Source of the DNA: JAWLBW01 sp041687475
GTDB taxonomy: Bacteria; J088; JAWLBW01
Assembly: GCA_041687475.1 (NCBI GenBank)
Contig: JAWLBW010000162.1
Span: 1-10,029 of the forward strand
Direction: 5' to 3'
DNA length: 10,029 nucleotides
Part shown: in pieces, positions 1-6,292 of the stretch
Numbering within the stretch: position 1 is the stretch's first letter
Layout: each line of letters opens with the position of its first letter
The notes under the pieces: generated by a model
Database searches by the model: none
Told to the model about the DNA's origin: nothing
The model's input: the letters and a program-made list of their open reading frames with translations, nothing else
Made by a program: the position numbers and the translations under genes

Positions 1-647
1 GAAACACCCGCGAAGCGAACGAAGTGCCCCGAAGACTCAAAGCGGTCTGCGGCAAAGGCATTGTTCAGCAGGGCCCGTTCAATACCCGCCAGCTCCTTGC
101 CTTCGGAAAAGGCCACGTGAGCAAGAATGCGGGCTGCCAACGAAGCATTCGATACCGAACCGCCCACCTGCGACGAAAGTTCGATCAGGGCCGTGTTCAT
201 GTCGCTATAAAAGGCGGTCGACTCGGCGGCGTCGATACTGCGGGCGCTGACCATCTCACGGCGACCGGGCAACGCCTCGACCGACTTTTCGACCTTGCGC
301 AGTGCGTTGCGGAACAGATCGGACTGGGCCGCCATGTCCAGATCTTCCAGATGCCCACGGAATAAAGCCACGGCCTTGTCGGTTTCGGCCCGCTGGGCAG
401 GCAGCTCGGTGCTGAACTGCTTGCCCTCGCTGGCCAGGTAGCCGGCCGAAAGCCCACGCTCACGCTGCGAATGATGCAGAAGCTCCGAAGCCGCCGTCGA
501 TACTTCGACCAGGTGCCCCAGGTTATCCATTTCGGCCACGACGGTCCAGCGCTCCCAGACGGCCGCCAGGGCAAAGAACAGCAGGGCCACCGTGGGCACC
601 ACAAGCATGAGAAGCAGTTTCTGGCTGATACTTAGGCTGGACTTCAT
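1..647 (-). CDS. NIT-domain membrane receptor, probable methyl-accepting chemotaxis protein (5' part, truncated by window edge)
   Basis: Read from ATG at 647 leftwards, the frame stays open to the window edge (215 complete codons). Residues 11-30 are a hydrophobic transmembrane helix after a short positive N-terminus. The following region carries both hallmarks of the NIT (nitrate/nitrite-sensing) family: HSQRERGLSAGYL at 59-71 and KELAGIERALL at 184-194. NIT domains form an extracytoplasmic four-helix bundle that senses nitrate or nitrite in characterised members. An AGGAG ribosome-binding site lies at 653-657, 5 bases before the start. The gene starts 38 bases after the preceding cheW. Its place as last visible gene of a che operon argues for a methyl-accepting chemotaxis protein, but the HAMP and signalling domains lie outside the window, so a NIT histidine kinase is not excluded. 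The ligand is inferred from the family only. Confidence 0.8.
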   Translation of the reverse strand, partial: MKSSLSISQKLLLMLVVPTVALLFFALAAVWERWTVVAEMDNLGHLVEVSTAASELLHHSQRERGLSAGYLASEGKQFSTELPAQRAETDKAVALFRGHLEDLDMAAQSDLFRNALRKVEKSVEALPGRREMVSARSIDAAESTAFYSDMNTALIELSSQVGGSVSNASLAARILAHVAFSEGKELAGIERALLNNAFAADRFESSGHFVRFAGV

Positions 648-685
648 GACGACTCCTGTCGTAAGAAAGGCGGAAACAATGATAT

Positions 686-1255
686 TCAGGCGCTGAGTAC
701 GAACTCGGGCCTTTTCAGTAGACGTTCAATATCGATGAGCAGCGTGAGATCGCGCGTGACGAAGGTCACGAAGTCGCGCTTGCGCTCGTCGAGGGTTTCG
801 AGCTTTTCGTCGAGGTAGATCTGCCGGGGGCCCACCACGGCATCGACCCGCAAGCCGATGAGCCCCGTGGCCGACTCCAGTACGGCCACCTGCACGATGC
901 TGCCGGACTCGAGCGATTCGGGTTCGCCGTAGAAGGGTTCGACATCGAGCATGCAGTGGCTGTGACCGCGAACCTGAAAGAGACCGGGTACGTACGGCGT
1001 CGCAAAGGGCAGCGCCGCGGTCTTGACCGCACGCACTTCCCGCACGCCGGCCACCGGAAAAGCAAGCAGGTTGCGGCCGCGCCTGAGTACGATGGCGTCG
1101 GCCACGACGGTGCGGTCTTCGCCCGCGGCAACCCTGGCAGCCAGGCTGCGGGCGCGGTTGCGCAGGATCTTCTCCAGATCGACGTCGCCCGTTCCCTCGA
1201 AGAGAACACGCATATCGTCGACCCGCCTGCGAATCGCATCATAATCCATGGACAT
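686..1255 (-). CDS. cheW: CheW-like coupling protein (second CheW of the operon)
   Basis: A 189-residue cytoplasmic adaptor that would link receptors to the CheA kinase. The CheW fold spans about residues 52-185: core strand LLAFPVAGVREVRAV (63-77), then YVPGLFQVRGHSHCMLDV (88-105), which keeps the conserved Arg-Gly (R96-G97), then GLIGLRVDAVVG (131-142). The first 45 residues are a charged helical extension (LRNRARSLAARVAAGE at 31-46), as often seen on CheW paralogues of ACF-type clusters. The start at 1255 overlaps the end of cheR by 17 bases, so translation is probably coupled; a second ATG at 1249 (residue 3) is an alternative. Together with the other CheW it flanks CheR-TPR, the WspB-WspC-WspD type of order. 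Confidence 0.88.
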   Translation of the reverse strand: MSMDYDAIRRRVDDMRVLFEGTGDVDLEKILRNRARSLAARVAAGEDRTVVADAIVLRRGRNLLAFPVAGVREVRAVKTAALPFATPYVPGLFQVRGHSHCMLDVEPFYGEPESLESGSIVQVAVLESATGLIGLRVDAVVGPRQIYLDEKLETLDERKRDFVTFVTRDLTLLIDIERLLKRPEFVLSA

Positions 1256-2489
1256 GCATAGCCTTCAATCGTTCGACATTCTGGAATTCGCGCCGGGCAT
1301 CGTCGGTGCGACCGGCCTGTTCGTAGGCCAGCGCCAGCCAGGCATGGTAATCGGCGTTATCGGGTTCCCAATAGACGCAGGTAAGAAACGACTGCAGCGC
1401 ATCGTCGACCCGTGAAAGGTTGAGAAATACGATGCCGCGCAATGCCTCGACCCGGGGCGCGGCATTTTCGGGCATGGCCGACAACACCTTCAGCGCCGCC
1501 TCGTAATCGCCTTCGTCGGCATACTGCTGGGCAAGACCCAGTTCGGGCCCTTCTTCGGGTATTCCGGTAGCCGGCTCGACCGCAGGTGCCGGCGTACGCA
1601 CGACACCCGGTATTTCCCGTTTCACGGCGGGCGTGCTTTTCTTCGGGGCTTGCGTGGTAGCGGCATTGTCGCGGCTTCGCGAATACGCCGATGCGGCGAC
1701 CCTTCTCACCACGCGGGCGCCGCAGTAGATTTCGCTGGCCCACTCGGCCCCCGTAAGCGGCACGTAATCGCTGGCGCCGGGAAAGAACAGACCACCCGGT
1801 CGCAGGCGCGAAGCCAGGTGCCGAACCACACGGGTTGTCAGTTCCTTGTCCCAGTAAATGGAAACATTGCGGAAGAAAATCGCGTCGAAATACGCGCCGT
1901 CGGCCGGTTCGTCGTCGGCCAGGTTGACGCAGGAAAAGCGCACGAACGGAAAGAGCCGCTCCGAGACTTCGACTTCATCGGGCCCCAACTTGAAAAATCG
2001 TTGGTAGCCGCCGAAGCCGCGGCGGGCAGACCAGCGGGGGTACCTTCCGCGGCGGGCCGTCTCGAGACGTGCGGCGTCGATATCCCACCCCAGCACCGAA
2101 CCGCCGGCTCCATGGTGAAGATAGACCGACGCGATGACCGCGGCGGCCGACCAGGCTTCCTCACCCGATGCGCTGCCGGCGCACAGGACATGGCAGGGGC
2201 GCCCCCCGGCCGAAAGCTGCCGGGCATGCAGGGCCAGCCGCTCATAGTGCCCGGGCTCGCGAAAAAAGTAGGTTTCGCCGATGGTAACGGCGTCGATAAT
2301 GGTTTGCGAATGCCTGTCCCAGGTGCGCTCGAGTCCCTGCAGCGAAGTGGCGCCCACCGCAGAGAGAGCGTGCTCCAGCGCGGCAAGGCGATGCTCAGGC
2401 ACCACGATGCCGGTGCTGCGACGCACCATGGCTACGCAGGCCGCAAGCAATTCAGGCGACAGCGGCCGGCGAATCGACAATGCAGTCAT
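1239..2489 (-). CDS. cheR: CheR-type chemoreceptor glutamate methyltransferase with C-terminal TPR repeats
   Basis: 416 residues from ATG 2489. It would transfer methyl groups from S-adenosylmethionine to receptor glutamates. The CheR N-terminal helical domain covers about 8-85 and ends in GETYFFRE (71-78), matching the family's T-x-F-F-R motif. The SAM-binding methyltransferase follows: VLCAGSASGEEAWS (101-114), GWDID (134-138) and FDAIFFRNVSIYWDK (201-215). A Pro/Ala-rich linker (about 275-315) leads to TPR-like helices at about 317-410 (LAQQYADEGDYEAALKVL, WLALAYEQAGRTDDARREF). CheR-TPR is the WspC/FrzF-like form found in non-flagellar chemosensory systems. The frame stays open upstream to 2699, but that stretch is antisense-like reading through cheW with no family similarity. 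ATG 2489 directly precedes the CheR domain and overlaps the upstream cheW by 38 bases. The usual GHSE near the end of the catalytic domain reads GASD (238-241). Confidence 0.9.
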   Translation of the reverse strand: MTALSIRRPLSPELLAACVAMVRRSTGIVVPEHRLAALEHALSAVGATSLQGLERTWDRHSQTIIDAVTIGETYFFREPGHYERLALHARQLSAGGRPCHVLCAGSASGEEAWSAAAVIASVYLHHGAGGSVLGWDIDAARLETARRGRYPRWSARRGFGGYQRFFKLGPDEVEVSERLFPFVRFSCVNLADDEPADGAYFDAIFFRNVSIYWDKELTTRVVRHLASRLRPGGLFFPGASDYVPLTGAEWASEIYCGARVVRRVAASAYSRSRDNAATTQAPKKSTPAVKREIPGVVRTPAPAVEPATGIPEEGPELGLAQQYADEGDYEAALKVLSAMPENAAPRVEALRGIVFLNLSRVDDALQSFLTCVYWEPDNADYHAWLALAYEQAGRTDDARREFQNVERLKAMHVHGL

Positions 2490-3009
2490 GGGTAACCTTT
2501 GCAACCGAGAGTAGATAGATGGCCTCTCCCTGGTCTCTGAGCACGGTGCCCTGAATGAAGGGAGCCTGCGGTATACCCGAGGGCCGCGCCGCCACGGCGG
2601 CAGGGTCAAGCGTGAACAGATCACCGATGCCGTCGGTGCACAGGCCGATAAGGCGTCCGGGCTCGTTTTCGACGACCACCACGACGTCGGAAGCGGCAAG
2701 CGCCTTCTTCTCGCTGCCGAGCCGACAGCCGAGGTCGATCACCGGTACGTGTATGCCGCCATAGGCAAACGCGCCCAGAATCCACTCGGGAACGTCGGGC
2801 AGCCGTTCGCAGTACATGACGGGAAGCACCTCGCGAATCGGCGCTACGGGTATGGCGTACACGAGCTCGCGGCTGCGGAGTTCGAGCGCCGGAAACGAAT
2901 GACCGGGCAGCGACTCTTCGCGGGGGGCAAGCTCACGACGCAGACGCAACACTTCACGCTCGAGCGATTCGAGACGCTCGACAAGGGCCGCCTGTTCACG
3001 CCCGCTCAT
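2452..3009 (-). CDS. cheW: CheW-like coupling protein with N-terminal coiled coil
   Basis: 185 residues. Residues 4-32 are strongly heptad-like and charged (ALVERLESLEREVLRLRREL), a probable coiled coil placed before the CheW domain (about 40-175). The CheW core is recognisable from ELVYAIPVAPIREVLPV (48-64), PEWILGAFAYGGIHVPVIDL (74-93) and RLIGLCTDGIGDLF. In the family this second segment normally reads N-x-R-G-x-x-x-P; here the arginine (R62 of E. coli CheW) is replaced by Gly84. The start codon overlaps the stop of the upstream receiver gene (ATGA at 3006-3009), and the 3' end overlaps cheR by 38 bases, so it sits inside a translationally coupled unit. It probably acts as one of two scaffold proteins joining receptor and CheA. 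Confidence 0.88.
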   Translation of the reverse strand: MSGREQAALVERLESLEREVLRLRRELAPREESLPGHSFPALELRSRELVYAIPVAPIREVLPVMYCERLPDVPEWILGAFAYGGIHVPVIDLGCRLGSEKKALAASDVVVVVENEPGRLIGLCTDGIGDLFTLDPAAVAARPSGIPQAPFIQGTVLRDQGEAIYLLSVAKVTHDCIVDSPAAVA

Positions 3010-3371
3010 ACCGTCTCCGGCAGCAGGCCTTCCAGCAGGCTGGCCAGCTGAGACAACGGGGCATCCTTCGACACATAATGGCGGGCGCCGATGGCCGCAG
3101 CAACGCTCTTCAGCCTGGGCTCGGGTTCGCCCGAATATATGACGATGTGCCCGTGGTAATGATTCCGGCGCAGAAAGGTGCCGATCTGCTCGCCGCTCAA
3201 CGTGGGCATGTTGATGTCGAGCACGATGGCCGCCGGGTCATATTGCTGAATCATGCGGTGAATGTCGACGAACCGTTCGGGCACGACTACGTCGAAGCCC
3301 GACTTGCTCAGAAAGGCTTTGACCCCCGCCACCACGGTTTTCGAATCATCGATCAGAAGTACGTTCGCCAT
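3006..3371 (-). CDS. CheY-like single-domain response regulator
   Basis: 121 residues, all one receiver (REC) domain with no output domain. Acidic pocket D8-D9 (LLIDDS), phosphoacceptor D52 (IVLDINMP), Ser80 at the switch Thr/Ser position (IVIYSGE), aromatic Tyr99 and conserved Lys102 (HYVSKDAP). All residues needed for phosphorylation are present, so it should accept phosphate from the system's CheA and signal by protein contact. A strong GGAGGG ribosome-binding site ends 3 bases before ATG 3371. It is the first gene of the operon, about 60 bases downstream of the predicted sigma54 start point, and ends in an ATGA overlap with cheW. It could be a true CheY or a PilG/FrzZ-like output or phosphate-sink receiver; the sequence alone does not decide. 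Confidence 0.88.
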   Translation of the reverse strand: MANVLLIDDSKTVVAGVKAFLSKSGFDVVVPERFVDIHRMIQQYDPAAIVLDINMPTLSGEQIGTFLRRNHYHGHIVIYSGEPEPRLKSVAAAIGARHYVSKDAPLSQLASLLEGLLPETV

Positions 3372-3441
3372 TTTCCCTCCGCAATTACCAGCGACATCTA
3401 TGCGATACCCGGAGCACTCGCTACGTCAGTGCACGCTTACT

Positions 3442-3458
3442 AGCAATTCCCATGCCAG
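3442..3458 (-). promoter_or_regulatory. Sigma54 (RpoN) promoter of the che operon
   Basis: Read on the minus strand this is CTGGCATGGGAATTGCT. It matches the sigma54 consensus YTGGCACGRNNNTTGCW at 13 of 14 defined positions (only C to T at position 7), with the obligatory GG (3456-3455) and GC (3444-3443) ten bases apart. The predicted start point is near 3431, giving a leader of about 60 bases before the CheY-like gene. It points away from an adjacent NtrC-family regulator with an intact GAFTGA motif, which is what such promoters require. Confidence 0.8.
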
Positions 3459-3504
3459 AACCCGTAAACTCAATACTCCTTCTACGAGGCAGGCCGCGCC
3501 CCCG

Positions 3505-3521
3505 CTGGTATGGAACCTGCT
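3505..3521 (+). promoter_or_regulatory. Candidate weaker sigma54 promoter for the kinase/regulator genes
   Basis: Plus-strand CTGGTATGGAACCTGCT has GG (3507-3508) and GC (3519-3520) with the correct 10-base spacing and matches 11 of 14 defined consensus positions. The start would fall near 3532, leaving a 136-base leader. GG-N10-GC occurs often by chance in GC-rich DNA, so this is only a candidate. If real, the two-component genes would be autoregulated. I found no convincing sigma70-type -35/-10 pair for them in this region. Confidence 0.4.
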
Positions 3522-3545
3522 TTACCTATGAGAACGGGTCAGATC

Positions 3546-3629
3546 ACAGCGACGCTGCCGGGTCGGCCCGAAACAGCCGATACAGGCAACCTGCCCTGCC
3601 CGTCTCGAAACGGAACAGGCAAAGTGCCC
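3546..3629. promoter_or_regulatory. Candidate enhancer (UAS) array: ACAGGCA-N3-TGCCC repeats
   Basis: ACAGGCAACCTGCCC (3582-3596) and ACAGGCAAAGTGCCC (3615-3629) share ACAGGCA-N3-TGCCC and contain the dyad GGCA-N3-TGCC. They are offset by exactly 33 bp, about three helical turns. A weaker copy, ACAGCGACGCTGCCG (3546-3560), lies 36 bp before the first; it contains the perfect palindrome CAGCG-A-CGCTG. Centres fall about 122, 158 and 191 bp upstream of the predicted che start point, the usual distance for NtrC-type activators. Each strong copy is also preceded by CGAAAC (3569 and 3606). The neighbouring regulator is the obvious candidate binder (inference). Confidence 0.55.
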
Positions 3630-3640
3630 GACCTGTAAGC

Positions 3641-3666
3641 GTAATGAAGGGGGGATAACTCATTAC
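3641..3666 (+). promoter_or_regulatory. Hairpin presenting the kinase ribosome-binding site in its loop
   Basis: GTAATGA (3641-3647) and TCATTAC (3660-3666) are perfect 7-base inverted repeats separated by 12 bases. The loop contains the purine run AAGGGGGG, the only Shine-Dalgarno-like sequence before the kinase gene, and the stem ends one base before ATG 3668. The purine run lies 13 bases from the ATG in linear form, longer than usual. Folding would change the effective spacing, or the dyad could be a DNA operator. Confidence 0.5.
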
Positions 3667-3667
3667 C

Positions 3668-4969
3668 ATGGAATTTCTTGCCGTTCGCTCGATTGACGAA
3701 GCGACAGCCGATTGTACGCCGCTTGCCGTGGCACTGGCCGCCATCGAGCGGCTTCAGTCGCGGTTGCCCGACATCTGTTTCAAAGTCGTCGACTCGGATA
3801 TTCCGCCGCCGGAGAAGGCGTCACGTATTCAGCTACCCGATTGCGAAAAAGATCTGTACATCATTGCCGCGAATCCGATGCATGCAGAGATGGTGGCCGT
3901 AACGATTGAGGCCATGCTGCCGCAGCGCGCGCCGTGCCGTACGCTTGTCAACCAGCTGCACGGGGCCAAATCGGAGTGGGAATTCATCGCCGACCGTCTG
4001 CCGGTTGAAATCTATCTGACCGATGAGCACTTTCTTATCAGGCGGCTGAACCTTGTAGCCGCCAGAACCTTGAACGCCGCGCCGGCCGAGGCGGTGGGCA
4101 CGCCCTTGCCGCCGGAGCTGGTCGGAGGCAACGAAACGCTTCTTCACGCCGTACCCGCGTGCGATGAAGAGAAGCGACAATTTTTTCTGCAGGAGGCGCA
4201 CTCCTTCTACGGCGTACACGTCGAACGTATTGACAGGGGCCTGGGGCGACACGGCTTTCTCATCATGCGCTGGAATCAGACGGTCGAGATATCGCGGGAG
4301 AAAGCCCAGCTGCGCATGGAACGGCTGGCCGGACTGGGAGAGATCGCCATGGGCCTGGCGCATGAATTCAACAACCCCCTCGAGGTTATCTGGGTCGCTG
4401 CCGATGCGCTCGAGCGCAAGCTTCCGGGCGATGAAAAGGGCCTGCGCTATGTCGAAATGATTCGTGAAGAGGCCTCGCGCTGCCGCCGCCTGACCCATGA
4501 CCTGCTCGCGTTCGGCCGCCTGCCCGACCGCGGCTTCGAGGCCATCGGACTGCACGGCCTGCTTGAAACGCTGCCGGGGCGAATCGCCGCGGATCGCAGG
4601 GTGAAGCTCGAACTGATCTGCCAGGCTTGGGTCAACGGAAACCAAGACGACCTGCTGCGGCTTTTCGTGAACCTGCTCACGAACGCCGTTCAGGCATCGC
4701 CCGAGGGTTCGGAAATTCTCATTCGCCTGCAATGCAGCGGCGATGGGTACGTGCTCGCATCGGTGACCAACGAGGGGCCTGAAATTCCCCCCGATATGAG
4801 CGAAAAGATATATCGCCCCTTCGTCACGGGCAGTCGACAAGGTACCGGCCTGGGCCTCGCCTTTGCGAGCCGTATTGTTTCCATGAAGGGAGGGCGCATA
4901 TGGCATGAACACCAGAACGGAAAAACCACCTTCTTCGTTCGGCTGCCTGCCCTTCGGGAGAACACATGA
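3668..4969 (+). CDS. Soluble PAS-domain sensor histidine kinase (NtrB-like)
   Basis: 433 residues with no transmembrane segment, so a cytoplasmic sensor. Residues 1-95 match no domain I recognise. A PAS-like domain covers about 103-205 (LPVEIYLTD ... IRRLN at 111-128). The dimerisation/phosphoacceptor domain has H-box GLAHEFNNPLEV with His232, typical of NtrB/ZraS-type kinases. The ATPase domain has N-box NLLTNAVQA (N335, N339), G1 NEGPEI (368-373), F-box RPF (383-385) and G2 GTGLGL (392-397). In G1 the usual D-x-G-x-G reads N-E-G-P-E, a variant also seen in active kinases of CusS type. The stop overlaps the regulator start (ATGA at 4966-4969), so the two form a cognate pair. It would phosphorylate D50 of that regulator; its signal is unknown. 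Confidence 0.9.
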   Translation: MEFLAVRSIDEATADCTPLAVALAAIERLQSRLPDICFKVVDSDIPPPEKASRIQLPDCEKDLYIIAANPMHAEMVAVTIEAMLPQRAPCRTLVNQLHGAKSEWEFIADRLPVEIYLTDEHFLIRRLNLVAARTLNAAPAEAVGTPLPPELVGGNETLLHAVPACDEEKRQFFLQEAHSFYGVHVERIDRGLGRHGFLIMRWNQTVEISREKAQLRMERLAGLGEIAMGLAHEFNNPLEVIWVAADALERKLPGDEKGLRYVEMIREEASRCRRLTHDLLAFGRLPDRGFEAIGLHGLLETLPGRIAADRRVKLELICQAWVNGNQDDLLRLFVNLLTNAVQASPEGSEILIRLQCSGDGYVLASVTNEGPEIPPDMSEKIYRPFVTGSRQGTGLGLAFASRIVSMKGGRIWHEHQNGKTTFFVRLPALRENT

Positions 4970-6264
4970 ATCTTCTCATCGTCGAAGACGAGAGCAATTT
5001 CAGGGAGATTCTCGTCAACGAACTTCCCGACACCTGGCGCAAGTTCGCGGCGGCGTCGCTTGCCGAGGGACGGCGGCTTCTTAACGAACAGAACATCGAC
5101 GTCGTGGTGCTCGATCTGCGCCTGCCCGATGGAAGCGGACTCGATTTACTCAAGGAAATGCGCCAGCGCGTCGACCCACCCGAGGTCTTCGTGCTTACCG
5201 GTCACGGAAGCGTGCCCGAAGCCGTCGAGGCCATGCGGCTCGGCGTGTTCGACTTCGTAACCAAGCCGGTGGGACTTGACCGGGTCGAGAATCTCATTCG
5301 CGCGGCCGGCCTGCGGCGGGGCCTCGCGGTCGATGAACGAGCACGCGACACGCAATTCGCCGACCGTTTTCTTCCCCCCAACCTGCGGGCGCTGGGGCGA
5401 CAGGTGGCCAACCTCGCGCGCACCGACATACCCATTCTCATTCTGGGCGAGAGCGGCGTCGGCAAGGATCGATTCGCCCAATTCATTCACAGGCTCTCGG
5501 CCCGCTCGGCCGAACCCTACGTGACGCTCAACTGCGCGGCCATTCCTGAGAATTTGCTGGAAAGCGAGCTGTTCGGTTTCGAAAAAGGCGCCTTTACCGG
5601 CGCCGTGACCGCCAAGCCGGGCTTCATTGAGACGGCGCACGCGGGCACCCTGTTTCTCGACGAAATTGCCGAGTTGAGCCTTCCGGCCCAGGCCAAACTT
5701 CTTCGCACCCTCGACACCGGCGAATACTACCGGGTCGGCAGCGTCTCGCCCCATAAGGCAGACATTCGCTTCGTGGCGGCCACCAACAAAGACCTGAAGG
5801 ACATGATTCAGGACGAACGCTTCCGCGAAGATTTCTTCTTCCGTATCAACGGCTTCTGCGTGCGTATTCCGCCCTTGCGGGAAAGGCCCGAAGACGTGGC
5901 CCACATCTCGCGCGAACAGTTGTCGCGCATGGGAAAACAGCTCGAACCCTCGGCCATCATGGCACTGGCAGAACACCCCTGGCCGGGCAACGTACGTGAG
6001 TTGCTGCTTGTGCTGCAGCGCGCCGTGGCCCTGTCGGCCGGTACCGATACCATTGCCGAGGCCGACATACGCACCGCCCTCGGCAGCGAGTTCCGCCCCA
6101 GGTGCGACCGGCAGACCGATTATTCGCTCGAATCGGCCGTACGCCGCCATATTCGCAGCGTGCTCGAGGTAGCCGAGGGAAACCAGGCGCAGGCCGCCCG
6201 CCTGCTCGGTATCGACCCCAAGACGCTGTATCGTAAGCTGAAGGACATGAAGGAAGACGGCTGA
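4966..6264 (+). CDS. NtrC-family sigma54-activating response regulator
   Basis: 432 residues in the classic REC-AAA-HTH order. Receiver (1-120): E7/D8, phosphoacceptor D50 (VVVLDLRLPDGSG), T78, K100-P101. AAA+ sigma54-activation domain (about 135-365): Walker A GESGVGKD (161-168), sigma54-contacting GAFTGA loop intact at 208-213, Walker B TLFLDEIAE (228-236), arginine-finger region RFREDFFFRI (285-294) and WPGNVREL (339-346). The C-terminal Fis-type helix-turn-helix is AQAARLLGIDPKTLYRKL (408-425). All parts needed to open sigma54 promoters are present. Together with the near-perfect sigma54 promoter about 1.5 kb away in the divergent control region, this makes the che operon its most likely target (inference); self-regulation is possible. 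It ends 28 bases from the convergent MscS gene, with no evident intrinsic terminator between them. Confidence 0.94.
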   Translation: MNLLIVEDESNFREILVNELPDTWRKFAAASLAEGRRLLNEQNIDVVVLDLRLPDGSGLDLLKEMRQRVDPPEVFVLTGHGSVPEAVEAMRLGVFDFVTKPVGLDRVENLIRAAGLRRGLAVDERARDTQFADRFLPPNLRALGRQVANLARTDIPILILGESGVGKDRFAQFIHRLSARSAEPYVTLNCAAIPENLLESELFGFEKGAFTGAVTAKPGFIETAHAGTLFLDEIAELSLPAQAKLLRTLDTGEYYRVGSVSPHKADIRFVAATNKDLKDMIQDERFREDFFFRINGFCVRIPPLRERPEDVAHISREQLSRMGKQLEPSAIMALAEHPWPGNVRELLLVLQRAVALSAGTDTIAEADIRTALGSEFRPRCDRQTDYSLESAVRRHIRSVLEVAEGNQAQAARLLGIDPKTLYRKLKDMKEDG

Positions 6265-6292
6265 CTGTCGGCTCAACCCACCCACGGCGGCA

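Noticed and set aside
2490..2699. Upstream extension of cheR to an ATG at 2699
   Set aside because: The extra 70 residues overlap a well-supported cheW in another frame and show no CheR similarity; ATG 2489 gives the normal domain start.
3728..3745. GTGGCACTGG inside the kinase gene as a sigma54 -24 box
   Set aside because: No GC pair stands 10 bases after the GG, and the site is within coding sequence.
4769..4789. Kinase G1 box with Asn in place of the usual Asp as a sign of an inactive kinase
   Set aside because: N-x-G-P variants of this box occur in active kinases such as the CusS type, and all other catalytic boxes are intact.
3833..4912. Long minus-strand open frame (359 codons) opposite the histidine kinase
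   Set aside because: Shadow of the kinase gene, whose H, N, G1, F and G2 boxes all read on the plus strand.
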